Part shown: positions 1 to 9,031 of the stretch, one piece after another
Position numbering within the stretch: position 1 is the stretch's first letter
Layout of the letters: each line of letters begins with the position of its first letter
Assembly (NCBI GenBank): GCA_937929915.1
Contig: CALFUN010000008.1
Coordinates: 124,001 to 188,000, forward strand
Reading direction: 5' to 3'
From: an uncultured Caulobacterales bacterium
Lineage (GTDB): Bacteria; Pseudomonadota; Alphaproteobacteria; Caulobacterales; Maricaulaceae
Length of the DNA stretch: 64,000 nucleotides
The notes under the pieces: model-generated
Databases searched by the model: none
Told to the model about the DNA's origin: nothing
Seen by the model: the letters and a program-made list of their open reading frames with translations, nothing else
Translations under genes and position numbers: made by a program

Positions 1-2
1 TC

Positions 3-1310
3 ATGACGGCTGAGCAATATAGCGCAGCTCTTGGGAAGTTGTCTGAAGCTCTGGCGCTCCCTGAATTGAACTCATATGAAAAAGCTATTATCTATCAAAT
101 GCAAGGCGCTTCATATTATGAACTTGATCAATATGGCCCTGCGATTAATGCCTTTGAAAATGCTGTAAATTCTGGGGGTCTTTTGCCAAATGAGGTTGAC
201 AGTACAAAGGTTCAAATTGCGCAACTTCTCATTGGGAATGGACAATTTGCTGAAGGCGCACAAAGATTAGAGAATTATTTGAACTCTGGCGGACAAGAAA
301 AGCCGCAATATGTTGAATTTTTAACACAAGCTTGGGTTCAAGCTGAAAATTATTCGCGCGCTCTGCCATGGGCAGAGAAATGGTTCCGTAATGCAAGTCC
401 TAAAGAACGCAAGCATTTCGACCTGATGAACTTCTTATATAATAATCTTGGCCAGACAGGTAAGCAGGCTGATATTGTTAAGCAAATGATTAATCGTTGG
501 CCAGAGGATAAAGCGCTTTGGGATGCGTGGGCCTCTATGCTAGCCAATGGCGGACGTGAGCAAGAAGCTTTCGAAGTGACGAAAATGCTATATCTTGGCG
601 GCGCTTTAAATAGTGAATCTGATCTTTTGAAGGTTGTTCAATATTACAGTTTCTACGAAATGCCATATCAAGCGGCACAAATTTTGGAACGTGAAATGAA
701 TGCTGGACGGATTTCCAGATCAACAGTTCAGTTAAAGCAATTATCTAATTTATTCCGGCAGGCCCGCGAATATAAGCGGGCTATACCTATCTTAGAACAA
801 GCCGCTAAGAGTTCTGGCGAAGCAAAACTCTATGCTGATCTTGGCGAAGCTTTATATAATGAAGGTGATTGCTCTAAATCGGAAACAGCCTTTAAAGAGG
901 CGATTAATAGAGGCTATGATGCTGGGAAATCATGGAGTTTGATCGCAAATTGCCGTTATGAAAAAACGCAACAACAAGCGCGACTAAATTGTGGTATGAC
1001 AGATGCGCAGATGAATGAGGCGCCGATTACGAGATCTCGCCTCTCTGCTATTGAAGCCTTCAAAAACGTACCAAGCTCATCACGTCAAAGTGGTGATGCG
1101 AAAAAATGGATCAAATTTGTTAATGCTGAGCGTGATGCGATTAATCGTCGTTGCGAATTTGAACGTTCAGTTGAAAAAGAATTATGTTTTCAAAAAATTA
1201 AAGGGGCTTATGCCGAAGAAGTCTTTGTGGGTAAGCTCATTATTCCTGAAGAATGCGCCGTTTTCAAAGAAGAATATGATACGAAGTTCCGTATCGTGAC
1301 GGTTGAATAA
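3..1310 (+). CDS. TPR-repeat protein (5' partial)
   Basis: The reading frame is open to the left edge of the window, so the true N-terminus, probably with a signal peptide, is missing. The visible 435 residues are helical and carry several degenerate tetratricopeptide repeats (for example around residues 40-70, 260-300 and 275-310), followed by a Cys-containing C-terminal tail. TPR proteins are protein-interaction scaffolds. In Caulobacterales a TPR protein is commonly encoded beside TonB/ExbB/ExbD genes, and the next gene here is TonB-like, so a role in the TonB energy-transduction module is a reasonable inference. A hairpin terminator follows directly. Specific function unknown. Confidence 0.75.
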   Translation: MTAEQYSAALGKLSEALALPELNSYEKAIIYQMQGASYYELDQYGPAINAFENAVNSGGLLPNEVDSTKVQIAQLLIGNGQFAEGAQRLENYLNSGGQEKPQYVEFLTQAWVQAENYSRALPWAEKWFRNASPKERKHFDLMNFLYNNLGQTGKQADIVKQMINRWPEDKALWDAWASMLANGGREQEAFEVTKMLYLGGALNSESDLLKVVQYYSFYEMPYQAAQILEREMNAGRISRSTVQLKQLSNLFRQAREYKRAIPILEQAAKSSGEAKLYADLGEALYNEGDCSKSETAFKEAINRGYDAGKSWSLIANCRYEKTQQQARLNCGMTDAQMNEAPITRSRLSAIEAFKNVPSSSRQSGDAKKWIKFVNAERDAINRRCEFERSVEKELCFQKIKGAYAEEVFVGKLIIPEECAVFKEEYDTKFRIVTVE

Positions 1311-1340
1311 TAAGGCGTCTGTTAAATCATAGATAGCTCA

Positions 1341-1365
1341 AACCCAGTCTTGAGGCTGGGTTTTT
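1341..1365 (+). terminator. Rho-independent terminator after the TPR gene
   Basis: AACCCAG and CTGGGTT form a stem (extended by a G-T and a C-G pair) with a short loop, followed directly by a run of five T. It lies about 30 bases after the TPR stop codon. Confidence 0.8.
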
Positions 1366-1504
1366 CTTTGGCTAAAGGCTTTGAGGTCTTTATACCGTAA
1401 AGCTGTATTTACACCTATGCGCTTCAATTATATTTCCTTTTTAGGTCTATATTTACCATGGCGGCTTCAAATTCTTGTTTAAAAGGAGTGAGATGGCACC
1501 TTAC

Positions 1505-1533
1505 TTTACACTGCCAGTAAATTATGTTATAAT
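1505..1533 (+). promoter_or_regulatory. Sigma70-type promoter of the TonB-like gene
   Basis: TTTACA (1505-1510) and a perfect TATAAT (1528-1533) are separated by 17 bases. The predicted start site near 1540 leaves a short leader before the GGAGG at 1551-1555 and the ATG at 1563. The match is good and it follows an upstream terminator, but expression has not been tested. Confidence 0.65.
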
Positions 1534-1562
1534 ATATCATTAACTGATATGGAGGACATTTA

Positions 1563-2234
1563 ATGCTACACAAAGACATGTCTGAAACCCCAAAACCAGC
1601 CATGACACAGTCGATGCGTTGGGGATTGGCTCTGCCATTCGCTGTTTTGATAACAATAGGGCTAGGGGCTGTTATGGCCAGTTTAATCGCTGCCGAATTT
1701 ATCCCGCAAGATAAGCGCGCTGTTGTTAGAGCAAATATAAACCCTGTGGCAGTGGATATTTTTCGCACTAATTGTATTGTTCCACCAAGGCACCCAAGAG
1801 AAATAGAGGTACCACCACCACCGCCAAGCTTGAGTATAGCGAAAACCGAATCCGTAAATTTGAGCATTATCACACCAAAAGACGTGGTGTTTGAGCTTGA
1901 TTGGGCGAGTATATTGCCTGAAAAAGCTGTGAGTTTGAACATAGATAGTCAGTATCAACCGATTGTGCGCGCAGCACCAATCATGCCGCTTAACGCACAC
2001 CGTTCGGGACATTGCAGAGTTCGCTTTGACGTATCTTCTCAGGGGCTACCCTTTAATATAGAGCTTGTCTCTTGCACGGATAGAGTCTTTGCGCGCAATA
2101 CAATTAAATCTGTAGAGAATTGGAAGTATCTACCCAAAACGGTTGGCGGGCGCCCTATCACCGTTGAAAATGTAGAGAATATTGTGAGATTTAATCTAAC
2201 AGATGAAAGAGGGCGTTTAATCCCCGAAGGTTAA
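1563..2234 (+). CDS. TonB-family energy transducer-like protein
   Basis: A 223-residue inner-membrane protein. The start is supported by GGAGG about 7 bases upstream. One transmembrane helix lies near residues 20-43, then a proline-rich linker with a PPPPP run near residue 87. The C-terminal domain (about 135-223) resembles TonB_C: a PIMPLNA-type segment, then HCRVRFDVSSQGLPFNIELV and a helix ending NWKYLPK. TonB proteins couple the ExbB/ExbD proton channel to outer-membrane receptors. The domain is divergent, with a Cys pair (HCRV...VSC), and there is no exbB or exbD in the window. It has its own promoter and stands between the TPR gene and ptrB. Confidence 0.65.
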   Translation: MLHKDMSETPKPAMTQSMRWGLALPFAVLITIGLGAVMASLIAAEFIPQDKRAVVRANINPVAVDIFRTNCIVPPRHPREIEVPPPPPSLSIAKTESVNLSIITPKDVVFELDWASILPEKAVSLNIDSQYQPIVRAAPIMPLNAHRSGHCRVRFDVSSQGLPFNIELVSCTDRVFARNTIKSVENWKYLPKTVGGRPITVENVENIVRFNLTDERGRLIPEG

Positions 2235-2511
2235 TTAGATAAATTAATGTAATGAGCTAAAAGGTTTTTAGTTGTTCATTTGAGATTATGGCCTATTAAT
2301 TGCGTAAGCAAATATTGGCTCAACCTTTTACAAAAAGACTAGCATAACCTACTCCTTTTACACTTTGGACCGAAATAGTATCCAACCGCCAGTGTTTTTA
2401 TTTTGATGTGATATTCATTGTTTTACCTGACAATGTGTCTTCTGGAACTTTAGAAAAACCGTTTGTCACTCTAAGCCTGAATGACGGCGCAGTTTGAGCG
2501 GTGTTTGCAGT
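2235..2511. other. AT-rich intergenic region between convergent genes
   Basis: It separates the convergent TonB-like and ptrB genes. The only structure seen is a 9-base inverted repeat, TAAAAGGTT (2258-2266) and AACCTTTTA (2322-2330), with a 55-base loop; it is too open to call a terminator. No convincing small ORF or RNA. Confidence 0.4.
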
Positions 2512-4608
2512 TTACTCGACGGCTTTGACGGCAAAGGCATATTCTAATGCGATTTCTTTGAGACTGTCATAACGTCCACTTTCGCCCTGATGCCCAGCTT
2601 CCATATTGACTTTGAACAGGATTGGTGCCTCGGATGTTTGGTGCTCTCGTAATTGCGCGGCCCATTTTGCAGGCTCCCAATAGGTAACACGCGGGTCAGT
2701 TAACCCGGCTGTGATAAGCATGGGCGGATAGGCTTGGCGGCGGATGTTTTCATAAGGCGAATATGACAAAATCCGTTCAAAGGCGGCTTTATCCTCAATC
2801 GGATTGCCCCATTCAAGCCATTCGGGCGGGGTGAGTGGTAGCTCGGCATCGCTCATCGTATTTAAGACATCGACAAATGGCACGGCGGCAATAACGGCGC
2901 CAAATAAGTCTGGTGCTTGGTTGACGGCTGCGCCCACAAGTAACCCGCCCGCTGACCCGCCATGCGCGACAATTTTACCTTCGGACGTCCAGCCTAGCGC
3001 GGCTAAGGCACGGCCGGCATCTACGAAATCATTAAATGTATTGACTTTGGAGTCTAATTTTCCGTCGAGATACCACTGATAGCCTTTTGACATGCCGCCG
3101 CGAATATGAGCAATGGCGTAGACAAAACCTCTATCGACTAGTGACAAAATTGATGTGCGAAACGATGCGGGTATCGTGATGCCATAAGACCCATATCCGT
3201 AAAGTAAAAGCGGCGCGCTACCGTCTTTGGGCATGTCTTTGCGGTACAATAAGGTGACAGGCACCTTCTCGCCGTCACGTGCTGTGATTATAATGCGCTC
3301 TGTTTGGTAATTGGTCGGCTCATGTCCACTTGGCACTATCTGTGTTTTGACAATATGCCGCTCGCGGGTGTTCATATCATAAGCATAAATTGTGCTGGGC
3401 GTGGTTGGCGACGCGTAACTGAAATGAATCTGCGCTGTATTATATTCGTAACCTGAGACAAGGCCGAGAGAGTAAGCGCTTTCTTCCATTGCAATGATAT
3501 GTTCTTGACCGCTGCGCATATCTCTGATGACAATACGGGGCAGGGCGTTTTCGCGTTCTAACCGTACGAGGTGGTTTTCAAAACTCTCCATGCCTATTAT
3601 AAGTGTACCAGACTTATGCGGGATAAAATCTTGCCAATGCTCGCAATCTGTCTGATTGGGATTTGCCGCCATAATGGTAAAATCTGTTGCGCCATTAGTG
3701 TTGGTCAAAATGTAAGTTTTGCCGCCTTGTTCATGCAGACTATATTCTATGCCCGAACGACGCGGCGCAAAACAAGCCGCTTTGGTTGTTGGCGCCGAAC
3801 TTGGGATACGCCAGACCTCAGACGTTGTATGGTTATGCGCGCTAATTTCAATATATTTACGATCATCTGACTGGCTAAGGCTTACGAAAAACCCTGGGTC
3901 ATCTTCTTCATAGGCCGTTTGGACATGGGCCATTTTATCAAAGAGGTTGAGATAACGTACAGCATAGGGGCGTTGATTATCATCGCGCTCGACCCAGAAA
4001 AGTGTTTTATTATCAGCCGCCCAAATTAACGCGCCAGCGGAGCGGGTAATAGCTGTTTCAAGGTCATCATCGATCTGATTTAAATTTTTCAAAAAGACGG
4101 TGTAATTTTCTGACCCCTTGCGATCTACAGAATAGGCCAACCAATTATGGTCATGACTATGGGAGACATCCCCAAGGTCAAAGAAACCTTCGGATTCGTG
4201 GCTCAAAGCTTCGGCGTCTAAAATGGTCATGTCATCTGGCGTTTTTAAAGATAGATCATGACGCGCATAAACGCCGTGCTGATCACCTTTGCGAAAATAA
4301 TGAAAATAAGCATAAGCTCCGTCAGGCAAAGGAATGCCGCGCGCTTCGGGTTCAAGGCGAGCTTTCATCTCCTCAAAAATACTGTCCTTAAGTGTGGTAA
4401 TTGGCGCTAAGGTGGCGTTTGTGTAAGCATTTTCGGTTTCGAGATGTGCGCGAATATCCGAGTTAAGTTTTTGAGGCGCTTGCATGACCTCTTGCCAGTT
4501 TTCATCCTTCATCCATGCATAATTATCCGTCCATTCATGACCAAACCGGCTTTGGGTATGTGGCCGTTTTTTAGGGCTTGGGGCAGGGATGTTTGCGCGT
4601 TTAATCAT
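2512..4608 (-). CDS. ptrB: Oligopeptidase B (prolyl oligopeptidase family S9A)
   Basis: A cytosolic serine peptidase that cleaves oligopeptides after basic residues. The chosen start (ATG at 4608) gives 698 residues beginning MIKRANIPAPSPKKRPHTQ, the usual length and N-terminus for the family; an upstream in-frame start at 4659 would add an unlikely leader. An N-terminal beta-propeller is followed by an alpha/beta-hydrolase domain from about residue 420. The catalytic triad is visible: Ser552 in GGSAGG, Asp638 in LTDPRV and His673 in EAGHQGESGR. It is transcribed alone, divergently from the DUF2336 gene. No signal peptide is seen. Confidence 0.93.
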   Translation of the reverse strand: MIKRANIPAPSPKKRPHTQSRFGHEWTDNYAWMKDENWQEVMQAPQKLNSDIRAHLETENAYTNATLAPITTLKDSIFEEMKARLEPEARGIPLPDGAYAYFHYFRKGDQHGVYARHDLSLKTPDDMTILDAEALSHESEGFFDLGDVSHSHDHNWLAYSVDRKGSENYTVFLKNLNQIDDDLETAITRSAGALIWAADNKTLFWVERDDNQRPYAVRYLNLFDKMAHVQTAYEEDDPGFFVSLSQSDDRKYIEISAHNHTTSEVWRIPSSAPTTKAACFAPRRSGIEYSLHEQGGKTYILTNTNGATDFTIMAANPNQTDCEHWQDFIPHKSGTLIIGMESFENHLVRLERENALPRIVIRDMRSGQEHIIAMEESAYSLGLVSGYEYNTAQIHFSYASPTTPSTIYAYDMNTRERHIVKTQIVPSGHEPTNYQTERIIITARDGEKVPVTLLYRKDMPKDGSAPLLLYGYGSYGITIPASFRTSILSLVDRGFVYAIAHIRGGMSKGYQWYLDGKLDSKVNTFNDFVDAGRALAALGWTSEGKIVAHGGSAGGLLVGAAVNQAPDLFGAVIAAVPFVDVLNTMSDAELPLTPPEWLEWGNPIEDKAAFERILSYSPYENIRRQAYPPMLITAGLTDPRVTYWEPAKWAAQLREHQTSEAPILFKVNMEAGHQGESGRYDSLKEIALEYAFAVKAVE

Positions 4609-4778
4609 AGCTATTCCGTTCTTTTGGGCTGCTCTAAATCTGCATGCGCGGTGAATCAAGCCTGTAATGAAGCTAATATCTCAGATGACAATTCTCCGCC
4701 TCGCAGTCACGCTTAGTTAACGATATTTGTTTAGAGTTTACATGAATTGTCGCCATTTGGGCTATGACGAGGGAAATT

Positions 4779-6008
4779 ATGTCGACTAACGCTGCTGCAT
4801 TAAAGCTTGATGACGTCATGCCTATGGCAGAGCTGCCGAAAGAGCATGGTGTGCGCCGCCAATTAACCAAGCGCTTATCCGATGTGATCTGTATTCCCGC
4901 GAGTCAGTTAACACCACAAGAACGTCATATGGCGGGCGATGTATTGGTTGAGCTTTTGCGCACAACGGATGTGGAATTACGCGAAGGTGTGGCCAAGCGC
5001 CTTGTTATGCTCAATGAAGCGCCTCGGACAATTTTGGTTATTCTTGCCAAGGATGAAATTCAAATTGCGCGGCACGTCTTAGAAAATGCAATGGGGTTAT
5101 CGGATTCTGATTTGATACAAATTACCCAAAAAGTGTCTACGGAGCATCGCAAAATGATCGCGCAGCGCCGTAAAATCTCTGACTCAGTTGTTGATGTCAT
5201 GGTACAGTTTTTAGAAGAAGACGTTGTTGAAACGCTATTGAAAAACCAAGGTGCAGAATTTTCTGAAACGGCCTTGCAGCGTATTTTGACAGTTTCGCGG
5301 TCCCATCAGCCTTATGTTGAGCTTCTTGCCAAGCGCGTGGAGTTGCGCCCATCACATGGTTTAACGATGTTTTGGTGGGCAGATGCCGCAAGCCGCAAGA
5401 AAATCCTTCACCGTTTTGGCGTGACACGTAAAGTCTTACAAGAGAGCTGCGGTGATTTATTTCCAAAAGCCGCAGCTGAAGGCTGGACGGATGCAGGTGT
5501 GCGTAAGGCACTTCAATTTGTAGAACGGCGTCAACGCAACCGGGCTGCGATTGAGCGCTCGGCATTTGACAGTCTTGAAGTGGCAATCCAAACGGCTGAA
5601 AGCACAGGTCTTACGCGTGAGTTAACCGAAGAAATTTCTTATATGTGCGGTGTTAAACCCGCAACGGGCGCGCAAATTTTGACAGATAAAGGCGGCGAAG
5701 GTCTTGCGATTATTTGTAAGGCAACAGGTCTAAAACGCGAATATGTTACGCGCCTTTGGAAAGGATTAAAGCGGCCCGTCTATAATATGGATGAGACGAT
5801 TCATTCGGATTTGCAGCGCGTGATTGAAACATATAATGCAATTTCTACAGATAAAGCACAAACCGTATTGCGTTACTGGAACTGGTCTTTGACATCTTCA
5901 CTAAATGCCGATGTTCTGCGCTATATCAAGAATGGCGTTATCCCGCGTGAGGAGGAATTTGGCGCGGCGGCGATTACGGCGGCGCTCGTGTTCTCTCATA
6001 AGGGGTAA
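4779..6008 (+). CDS. DUF2336 domain protein
   Basis: A soluble 409-residue protein with the alpha-helical DUF2336 architecture common in Caulobacterales and Hyphomonadaceae, whose function is not established. The N-terminal half reads as HEAT-like helices (VLVELLRTTDVELREGVAKRL, then segments around ILAKDEIQIARHVLENA). The ATG at 4779 is preferred because GAGGGA lies 5 bases upstream; an ATG at 4764 is in frame but lacks a ribosome-binding site. It is divergent from ptrB and followed by the antiporter operon after about 165 bases. No catalytic motif is visible. Confidence 0.75.
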   Translation: MSTNAAALKLDDVMPMAELPKEHGVRRQLTKRLSDVICIPASQLTPQERHMAGDVLVELLRTTDVELREGVAKRLVMLNEAPRTILVILAKDEIQIARHVLENAMGLSDSDLIQITQKVSTEHRKMIAQRRKISDSVVDVMVQFLEEDVVETLLKNQGAEFSETALQRILTVSRSHQPYVELLAKRVELRPSHGLTMFWWADAASRKKILHRFGVTRKVLQESCGDLFPKAAAEGWTDAGVRKALQFVERRQRNRAAIERSAFDSLEVAIQTAESTGLTRELTEEISYMCGVKPATGAQILTDKGGEGLAIICKATGLKREYVTRLWKGLKRPVYNMDETIHSDLQRVIETYNAISTDKAQTVLRYWNWSLTSSLNADVLRYIKNGVIPREEEFGAAAITAALVFSHKG

Positions 6009-6173
6009 GCTCAACGGGCTTGCTTAAAACATGAAAATCTTGCCTGTTTGGCACTCAATTTACTGCAAATTTATGAGAAAGTGATTGTAAGTGCTTTCGC
6101 ATTATGCGTTTGCAAGCTAAAGACATTTCGCAAGACCTTGAGTCTAACATATAATTTTAAGAATGGTAGTTTT

Positions 6174-6677
6174 TTGCGGTTTGTCGTTTCACTCACCTTA
6201 GCTCTAGCTGCGACATGGCTCATGTTGTCAGGCTATTTTAAGCCTATGCTCTTAACGCTCGGCGTCATATCTATCGCAACCGTCATTGGGCTGTGTCATC
6301 GTATGAAAATCATAGATTTTGAAACGGCACCCTACCAAACGACAGTGCGCTCTATACGATATTTTGCATGGTTGTTTATAGAAATTGTCAAAGCCAATAT
6401 GCAGGTTGTCAAAGCTGTCTTGAATGTGAACCTAGAAATATCTCCTACACTCGTGCGTGTGCCAATGCCACAGACAACAGATATTGGCAGAACGATATTT
6501 GCGAATTCCATAACTTTAACGCCCGGAACTGTGAGCGTGGATATGGAAGATGATGAAATTCTTGTGCATGCGCTTCTAAGTGAAATGAGCGATCCTGACG
6601 ACTTTAAAGAGATGGGTGAGCGTGCTGCATGGTCAGTTGGCGAAACGCATATACCTTTGGAAAATAAAGTGAAATAA
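6174..6677 (+). CDS. mrpE: Na+/H+ antiporter subunit E (MrpE/MnhE/MbhA-like)
   Basis: First subunit of a multi-subunit Mrp-type cation/proton antiporter in the inner membrane. From the TTG at 6174 the protein is 167 residues, the normal family length. It starts with two hydrophobic helices (FVVSLTLALAATWLMLSGYF and the following segment) and then a cytoplasmic domain with the typical ITLTPGTVSVDMEDDEILVH-type stretch. The frame runs upstream to other weak starts (TTG 6138, GTG 6081, TTG 6048), so the start is uncertain; no good ribosome-binding site marks any of them. The next gene (subunit F) starts 3 bases after the stop. Confidence 0.85.
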   Translation: MRFVVSLTLALAATWLMLSGYFKPMLLTLGVISIATVIGLCHRMKIIDFETAPYQTTVRSIRYFAWLFIEIVKANMQVVKAVLNVNLEISPTLVRVPMPQTTDIGRTIFANSITLTPGTVSVDMEDDEILVHALLSEMSDPDDFKEMGERAAWSVGETHIPLENKVK

Positions 6678-6679
6678 AT

Positions 6680-6997
6680 ATGGCTATTTCATTAGGTTAC
6701 ATAATTTTAGCCAGCGCTTTTTTACTGATTGTGTCTATGGTGATGATGCTTGTGCGTTTAATTGGCGGGCCATCACTTTATGACAGGCTTTTAGCGGTCA
6801 ATAGTTTTGGCACAAAAATTGTCCTGTTTTTATGTGTATTTTGCTTTATTATTGATAGGCCCGACGGTGTGGATATAGCGCTGCTCTATGCTTTGATGAA
6901 TTTCATTGCGACAATCGCTGTGCTGAAATATTTTAACTATCAAGCTTTGGATGTCACCTTGATTTGCGAAACTGCAGATGAGGAGACAAGCATATGA
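6680..6997 (+). CDS. mrpF: Na+/H+ antiporter subunit F
   Basis: A 105-residue membrane protein with three helices and the family signature RLIGGPSLYDRLLAVNSFGT between helices 1 and 2, as in MrpF/MnhF/PhaF. MrpF is a small integral subunit of the Mrp complex. The start follows the mrpE stop by 3 bases and the gene overlaps mrpG by 4 (ATGA), so translation is probably coupled. Confidence 0.93.
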   Translation: MAISLGYIILASAFLLIVSMVMMLVRLIGGPSLYDRLLAVNSFGTKIVLFLCVFCFIIDRPDGVDIALLYALMNFIATIAVLKYFNYQALDVTLICETADEETSI

Positions 6998-7401
6998 TGA
7001 TAGATTTAATGCTGGCGGCCTCCTCAAGTCATCCCGAAGCCGAATTGGCATTGCATATTGATTGGCTGGAGCTATTACGTTGGTGCCTGACAGTTGTTTT
7101 TATGGGAGCGGGTTTATTTTTTGTGTTAGCGGGTACGTTGGGCGTGCTGCGTTTGCCAGATTTTTATACACGGCTGCATGCTGCGGGCATGACAGATACA
7201 TTAGGCGCGGAGCTGATTTTACTGGCATTAATCGTGCAATCGGGTTTTTCGCAAATGAGTTTGAAGCTTTTACTTGTTGCGCTTTTCCTTTTGATAACGA
7301 GTCCTACGGCCACACATGTTATAGCCCATTCTGCTCATAAAGAAGGTCTGGAGCCTATCTTAGGCCCTTACAAAGCGCCAGAGCTGGACGAGGCAGAATA
7401 G
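6994..7401 (+). CDS. mrpG: Na+/H+ antiporter subunit G
   Basis: A 135-residue protein with three predicted helices and the conserved MrpG stretch GTLGVLRLPDFYTRLHAAGM followed by TDTLGAELILLAL. AGGAGA lies just upstream and the start overlaps mrpF. MrpG is an essential small subunit of the antiporter. The next gene begins with the first base after its stop codon. Confidence 0.94.
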   Translation: MMIDLMLAASSSHPEAELALHIDWLELLRWCLTVVFMGAGLFFVLAGTLGVLRLPDFYTRLHAAGMTDTLGAELILLALIVQSGFSQMSLKLLLVALFLLITSPTATHVIAHSAHKEGLEPILGPYKAPELDEAE

Positions 7402-8106
7402 ATGGTTTTTGCATCCACCTCTCACGCATTGCCCGTCTATATTTTGGATTATGGCCTGCTGGCAATATTAGTTATTGTAGCTTTTGCGATTATACGGGTG
7501 CGCTCACTTTTTGCTATTGTCATGTTGCAGGGCGTTTATAGCCTTGTCTGTGCCGCTTGGTTTGTCTCGCTTGATGCTGTGGATGTAGCCTTTACCGAAG
7601 CGGCCGTTGGGGCGGGTGTGTCTACGGTTCTTATGCTCTCTGCGATGCTACTAGCAGATTGCCGCTCTGCCCCTGTGCCCATATCGCGCCAAATTGGCCC
7701 GCTCGTGATTGTAATTATTGCAGGTATGGCGATGTTATATGCCGTGGGAGATATGCCCGCCTATGGCTCTGCAACATCGCCAGCCAATAGCTATGTTGGG
7801 ATGGATTATCTTGAACGTACTGCCAAAGAGATCCACATACCTAATGTGGTAACGGCTGTCTTAGCGAGCTATCGCGGCTATGATACATTTGGCGAAACTG
7901 TTGTCATTTTTGCCGCAGGTTTGGGCGTTTTGTTGTTATTAGGCCTAAATGGTAATGCAGGACGCTGGGAAGCGTGTCCGAATGGGCAATGTGTCTCTGA
8001 TTCTGACAGTGTCGCTTCTATTGAGCAAAGCGGGTCTTTGGCTTCATCACGCGAGGGTGAAACAAAACCTTCCAAGCTTAAAACAAAGGGAGCCGATGAT
8101 GCGTGA
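7402..8106 (+). CDS. Antiporter subunit with MbhD (DUF4040) and MbhE-like segments
   Basis: A 234-residue membrane protein. Residues about 15-85 match DUF4040/MbhD: three helices with RVRSLFAIVMLQGVYSLVCA and the motif VDVAFTEAAVGAG. A second part (about 95-185) with DTFGETVVIFAAGLGVLLLL resembles MbhE, the equivalent of the MrpA C-terminal end. In classical Mrp these segments are the tail of the giant MrpA; here they are a separate polypeptide, as in archaeal Mbh-type modules. The last roughly 45 residues are a hydrophilic Ser/Lys-rich tail. The 3' end overlaps the next gene by 11 bases. Confidence 0.8.
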   Translation: MVFASTSHALPVYILDYGLLAILVIVAFAIIRVRSLFAIVMLQGVYSLVCAAWFVSLDAVDVAFTEAAVGAGVSTVLMLSAMLLADCRSAPVPISRQIGPLVIVIIAGMAMLYAVGDMPAYGSATSPANSYVGMDYLERTAKEIHIPNVVTAVLASYRGYDTFGETVVIFAAGLGVLLLLGLNGNAGRWEACPNGQCVSDSDSVASIEQSGSLASSREGETKPSKLKTKGADDA

Positions 8107-8554
8107 CCCTCATATTTTACTCCGTGTTGTTTCGAAATTCCTTATTCCGCTGATAGCTCTTTTTGCATTTTATGTGCAGTTTCACGGGGATTACGGTCCT
8201 GGAGGTGGATTTCAAGCTGGCGTCATCCTAGCGGCCTCTGTCATTTTATACGGGCTAGTCTTCGGTATAGCCGCGACAAAAACGGCCTTTCCGCCAAGCT
8301 GGATACGTATAGGTATGACGCTGGGTGTTTTGCTTTACGGCGGGACGGGTGTGCTGAGTTTTCTATTGGGCGGTGAGTTTCTCAATTATAGCGTTTTTTC
8401 TCATAATCCAAGCCACGGACAACATTACGGTATTCTGGCTGTTGAACTTGGCGTTTTATGCACAGTTGCCAGTGTAATGGTCGCAATTTTCTATGCTTTT
8501 GGCTCACGTCAACCTGGTGTCCCGAATATTGAAAATGCCAATGAGGATGGGTAG
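8096..8554 (+). CDS. mrpB: Na+/H+ antiporter subunit B
   Basis: A 152-residue membrane protein with the MrpB core FHGDYGPGGGFQAGVILAAS. The start MMRDPHILLRV at 8096 is placed by AAAGGGA just upstream; the frame is open further upstream but that part overlaps the previous gene. MrpB is an integral subunit of the Mrp complex. The first base after its stop starts subunit C. Confidence 0.92.
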   Translation: MMRDPHILLRVVSKFLIPLIALFAFYVQFHGDYGPGGGFQAGVILAASVILYGLVFGIAATKTAFPPSWIRIGMTLGVLLYGGTGVLSFLLGGEFLNYSVFSHNPSHGQHYGILAVELGVLCTVASVMVAIFYAFGSRQPGVPNIENANEDG

Positions 8555-9031
8555 ATGTCTGTATTTATGATGCAATCTACAACGCTGTTTTCGCAATTTA
8601 ATTATATCGCCGTTATTATATTAATGATGGTCGGGCTTTATGTTGTCTTTGCCTCGCGTAATCTGATTAAAAAACTTGTAGGTCTGTCCGTTTTTCAAAC
8701 CTCTGTCTTTTTGCTCTATATCACCATTAGTAAAGTCTCTGGCGGACAACCGCCGATTTTAGTGGAAGACCACGTCAGTTCTGACGAAGCTCTTGCGGCG
8801 GCTGCGACACAAGCAGCCTCTATCGAAGCGGCACATGGGGGCGCACATCATGTTGTGTATTCCAACCCTTTGCCGCATGTGCTTATTTTGACAGCGATTG
8901 TTGTGGGCGTTGCCACATTGGCGATTGGTCTATCTTTGGTCGTGCGCATACGCGAGGCTTATGGCTGTATTGAAGAGGACAGAATAGAGGGGTTTGATTT
9001 CGACTATACCCTTGAAGGTATATCGAAATAA
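8555..9031 (+). CDS. mrpC: Na+/H+ antiporter subunit C (NuoK-like)
   Basis: A 158-residue NuoK-like membrane protein with three helices: IILMMVGLYVVFASRNLIKK, then LSVFQTSVFLLYITIS, and the third with PLPHVLILTAIVVGVATLAI, the characteristic MrpC end. The loop between helices 2 and 3 carries an Ala/His-rich insertion (about residues 72-107), longer than in most MrpC proteins. It overlaps subunit D by one base. Confidence 0.92.
   Translation: MSVFMMQSTTLFSQFNYIAVIILMMVGLYVVFASRNLIKKLVGLSVFQTSVFLLYITISKVSGGQPPILVEDHVSSDEALAAAATQAASIEAAHGGAHHVVYSNPLPHVLILTAIVVGVATLAIGLSLVVRIREAYGCIEEDRIEGFDFDYTLEGISK

Noticed and set aside
1424-1942. A 172-codon minus-strand ORF over the TonB-like gene
   Set aside because: The plus-strand gene has a promoter, a ribosome-binding site and a TonB_C-like domain; the antisense ORF has none.
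2258-2330. Inverted repeat TAAAAGGTT/AACCTTTTA as a terminator
   Set aside because: A 55-base loop and AT-rich stem are too weak; kept only as a note on the intergenic region.
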